Shown: positions 6,046 through 6,409 of the stretch, one piece after another
Numbering within the stretch: position 1 is the stretch's first letter
How the letters are laid out: every line of letters begins with the position of its first letter
Source of the DNA: Chloroflexota bacterium
GTDB lineage: Bacteria; Chloroflexota; UBA6077; JACQUR01
DNA length: 6,409 nucleotides
Assembly: GCA_016210245.1 (NCBI GenBank)
Contig: JACQUR010000384.1
Span: forward strand, 1 to 6,409
Direction: 5' to 3'
Position numbers and translations under genes: made by a program
Notes under the pieces: model-generated
The model's input: the letters and a program-made list of their open reading frames with translations, nothing else
The model's database searches: none
What the model was told of the DNA's origin: nothing

Positions 6046-6073
6046 GACAAGCCCCCGCACTACGGGCCGCTAC
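6046..6073 (-). repeat. G/C-rich repeat unit, copy D (inverted, partial)
   Basis: The 28 nt from GACAAGCCCCC to CGGGCCGCTAC repeat 5985-6012 with a single difference (A to G at 6057). Relative to copies A and B it is inverted. It includes the CGGGCCGCTAC extension found also beside copy C but not beside A or B, showing that the full unit is longer than the 37 nt shared by A and B. Confidence 0.8.
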
Positions 6074-6075
6074 TC

Positions 6076-6144
6076 ACCGCCGAGACGCCGAGACGCCGAG
6101 TTCTCGTGATAGAAGGACTCTCTGCGTCTCGGCGTCTCGGCGGT
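6076..6144. repeat. Inverted array of 8-nt units (CGCCGAGA), possible terminator of the dockerin-like gene
   Basis: The left arm (6076-6100) is ACCG followed by CCGAGACG-type units repeated with an 8-nt period. The right arm (6120-6144) is its reverse complement with one mismatch at 6123, so 24 of 25 positions pair. The 19-nt loop contains a further mini-hairpin (TTCT 6101-6104, AGAA 6111-6114). On the minus strand it starts 12 nt after the stop of the dockerin-like gene, a position suited to termination or 3'-end protection. Related CGCAGAGA octad hairpins are, to my knowledge, widespread in bacterial genomes. Confidence 0.8.
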
Positions 6145-6156
6145 TTGGCAAGGCGC

Positions 6157-6409
6157 TCAGTAGCTCCCCAGAATTGCTGCCAGCGTCGCCAGCCAGCGGT
6201 CCCAGCCTGAGGCGTTTGCTCCGTCGGCCGCGGCCGCCGGCTGAGCGCTGCTGGGCGGGGCCGGGCAACTGGTGGTGGCGGGCAGGCTGGCCACCTGGCG
6301 CAGGGTGCAGAGCGCATCCAGGCTGGTGATGCTGCCGTTGCCGTTCACGTCCGCATGGCGGTAGGTGAAGGCCGAGGCCAGCATCCCGCTCTGGCCATCC
6401 GGGTTGGCC
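6157..6409 (-). CDS. Dockerin/EF-hand-like C-terminus of a larger protein, partial (5' end beyond the window)
   Basis: The frame is open from the right edge to the TGA at 6159-6157 and gives the last 83 residues. ADVNGNGSITSLDALCTLRQ holds a 12-residue calcium-loop pattern, D-x-N-x-N-G-x-I-x-x-x-D (6351-6316), followed by a helix, as in a single dockerin type I or EF-hand-like repeat. Such C-terminal tails are usual on large secreted or surface proteins. After ATTSCP comes an Ala/Ser-rich linker and a closing GWDRWLATLAAILGSY, which is hydrophobic but short for a membrane anchor. Two cysteines (LC, SC) bracket the repeat's helix and could form a disulfide in an extracellular protein. The body of the protein and its function are unseen. 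An ATG at 6384 is internal to the domain and not the real start. Confidence 0.7.
   Translation of the reverse strand, partial: ANPDGQSGMLASAFTYRHADVNGNGSITSLDALCTLRQVASLPATTSCPAPPSSAQPAAAADGANASGWDRWLATLAAILGSY

Larger units (their letters stand above)
5808..6156. other. Gene-free, repeat-filled region between selA and the dockerin-like gene
   Basis: I find no credible coding region or RNA gene here; frames that stay open do so because of the GC-rich repeats. The 58 nt next to selA (5808-5865) are less repetitive and must contain the selA promoter if it is local. The rest is occupied by the repeats listed separately. Both flanking genes are on the minus strand, so the region is downstream of the dockerin-like gene and upstream of selA. 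Confidence 0.7.

Noticed and set aside
5866..6073. CRISPR array
   Set aside because: There are only four copies, in two orientations and with unequal spacing; two abut as a hairpin. This is not a regular repeat-spacer array.
5808..6160. tRNA-Sec (selC) next to selA
   Set aside because: I looked for a long-armed tRNA with a GGTTCGAAT-type T arm in the gaps beside selA and between the operon genes and saw none; the hairpins present are simple inverted repeats without a tRNA clover leaf.
5806..6210. 134-residue plus-strand frame across the repeat cluster
   Set aside because: The frame is open only because of GC-rich repeats and translates inverted repeats twice; there is no family resemblance or ribosome binding site.

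Overview
The window is GC-rich (most of it roughly two-thirds G+C by eye) and reads as a chromosomal piece of a bacterium, most plausibly a member of the Chloroflexota. The evidence for that is circumstantial: high-GC codon use, selenocysteine genes, a dockerin-like C-terminal tail on a large protein, and intergenic spaces filled with inverted arrays of short repeats. The phylum is an inference; no rRNA or other decisive marker is present.

Left edge (1-300): a visibly less GC-rich stretch carries the 5' part of a HicB-type antitoxin gene on the minus strand, running off the edge. It is separated from the rest by a short palindromic repeat at 272-300. Directly abutting that repeat is a TldD/PmbA-family coding fragment (300-800, plus strand) that has lost everything upstream, so the repeat marks a rearrangement breakpoint.

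Centre-left (803-1774): a heptad-repeat hairpin, then a HTH-less biotin-protein ligase gene (birA, 920-1699) with a consensus TATAAT placed so that the transcript would begin at or next to the ATG (leaderless). The 75-nt gap between birA and the convergent selB is filled exactly by a second heptad-repeat inverted array.

Centre-right (1775-5807, minus strand): a selenocysteine operon, in transcription order selA (5807-4419), a HEPN-domain gene (4426-4043), a small unknown gene (4043-3705) and selB (3667-1775). The first three are translationally coupled (8-nt and 1-nt overlaps) and selB follows after 37 nt. SelA makes Sec-tRNA(Sec) from Ser-tRNA(Sec) and SelB delivers it to the ribosome at recoded UGA codons. 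The HEPN/unknown pair, which looks like a toxin-antitoxin-type couple, is nested between them. No selC (tRNA-Sec) or selD is recognised here.

Right edge (5808-6409): a 349-nt gene-free stretch packed with repeats: four copies of a G/C-rich unit arranged two forward and two inverted, the central two forming a perfect 30-bp stem with a 5-nt loop, followed by an octad-repeat hairpin. Beyond it, on the minus strand, is the C-terminus of a protein with a dockerin/EF-hand-like calcium loop, running off the right edge.
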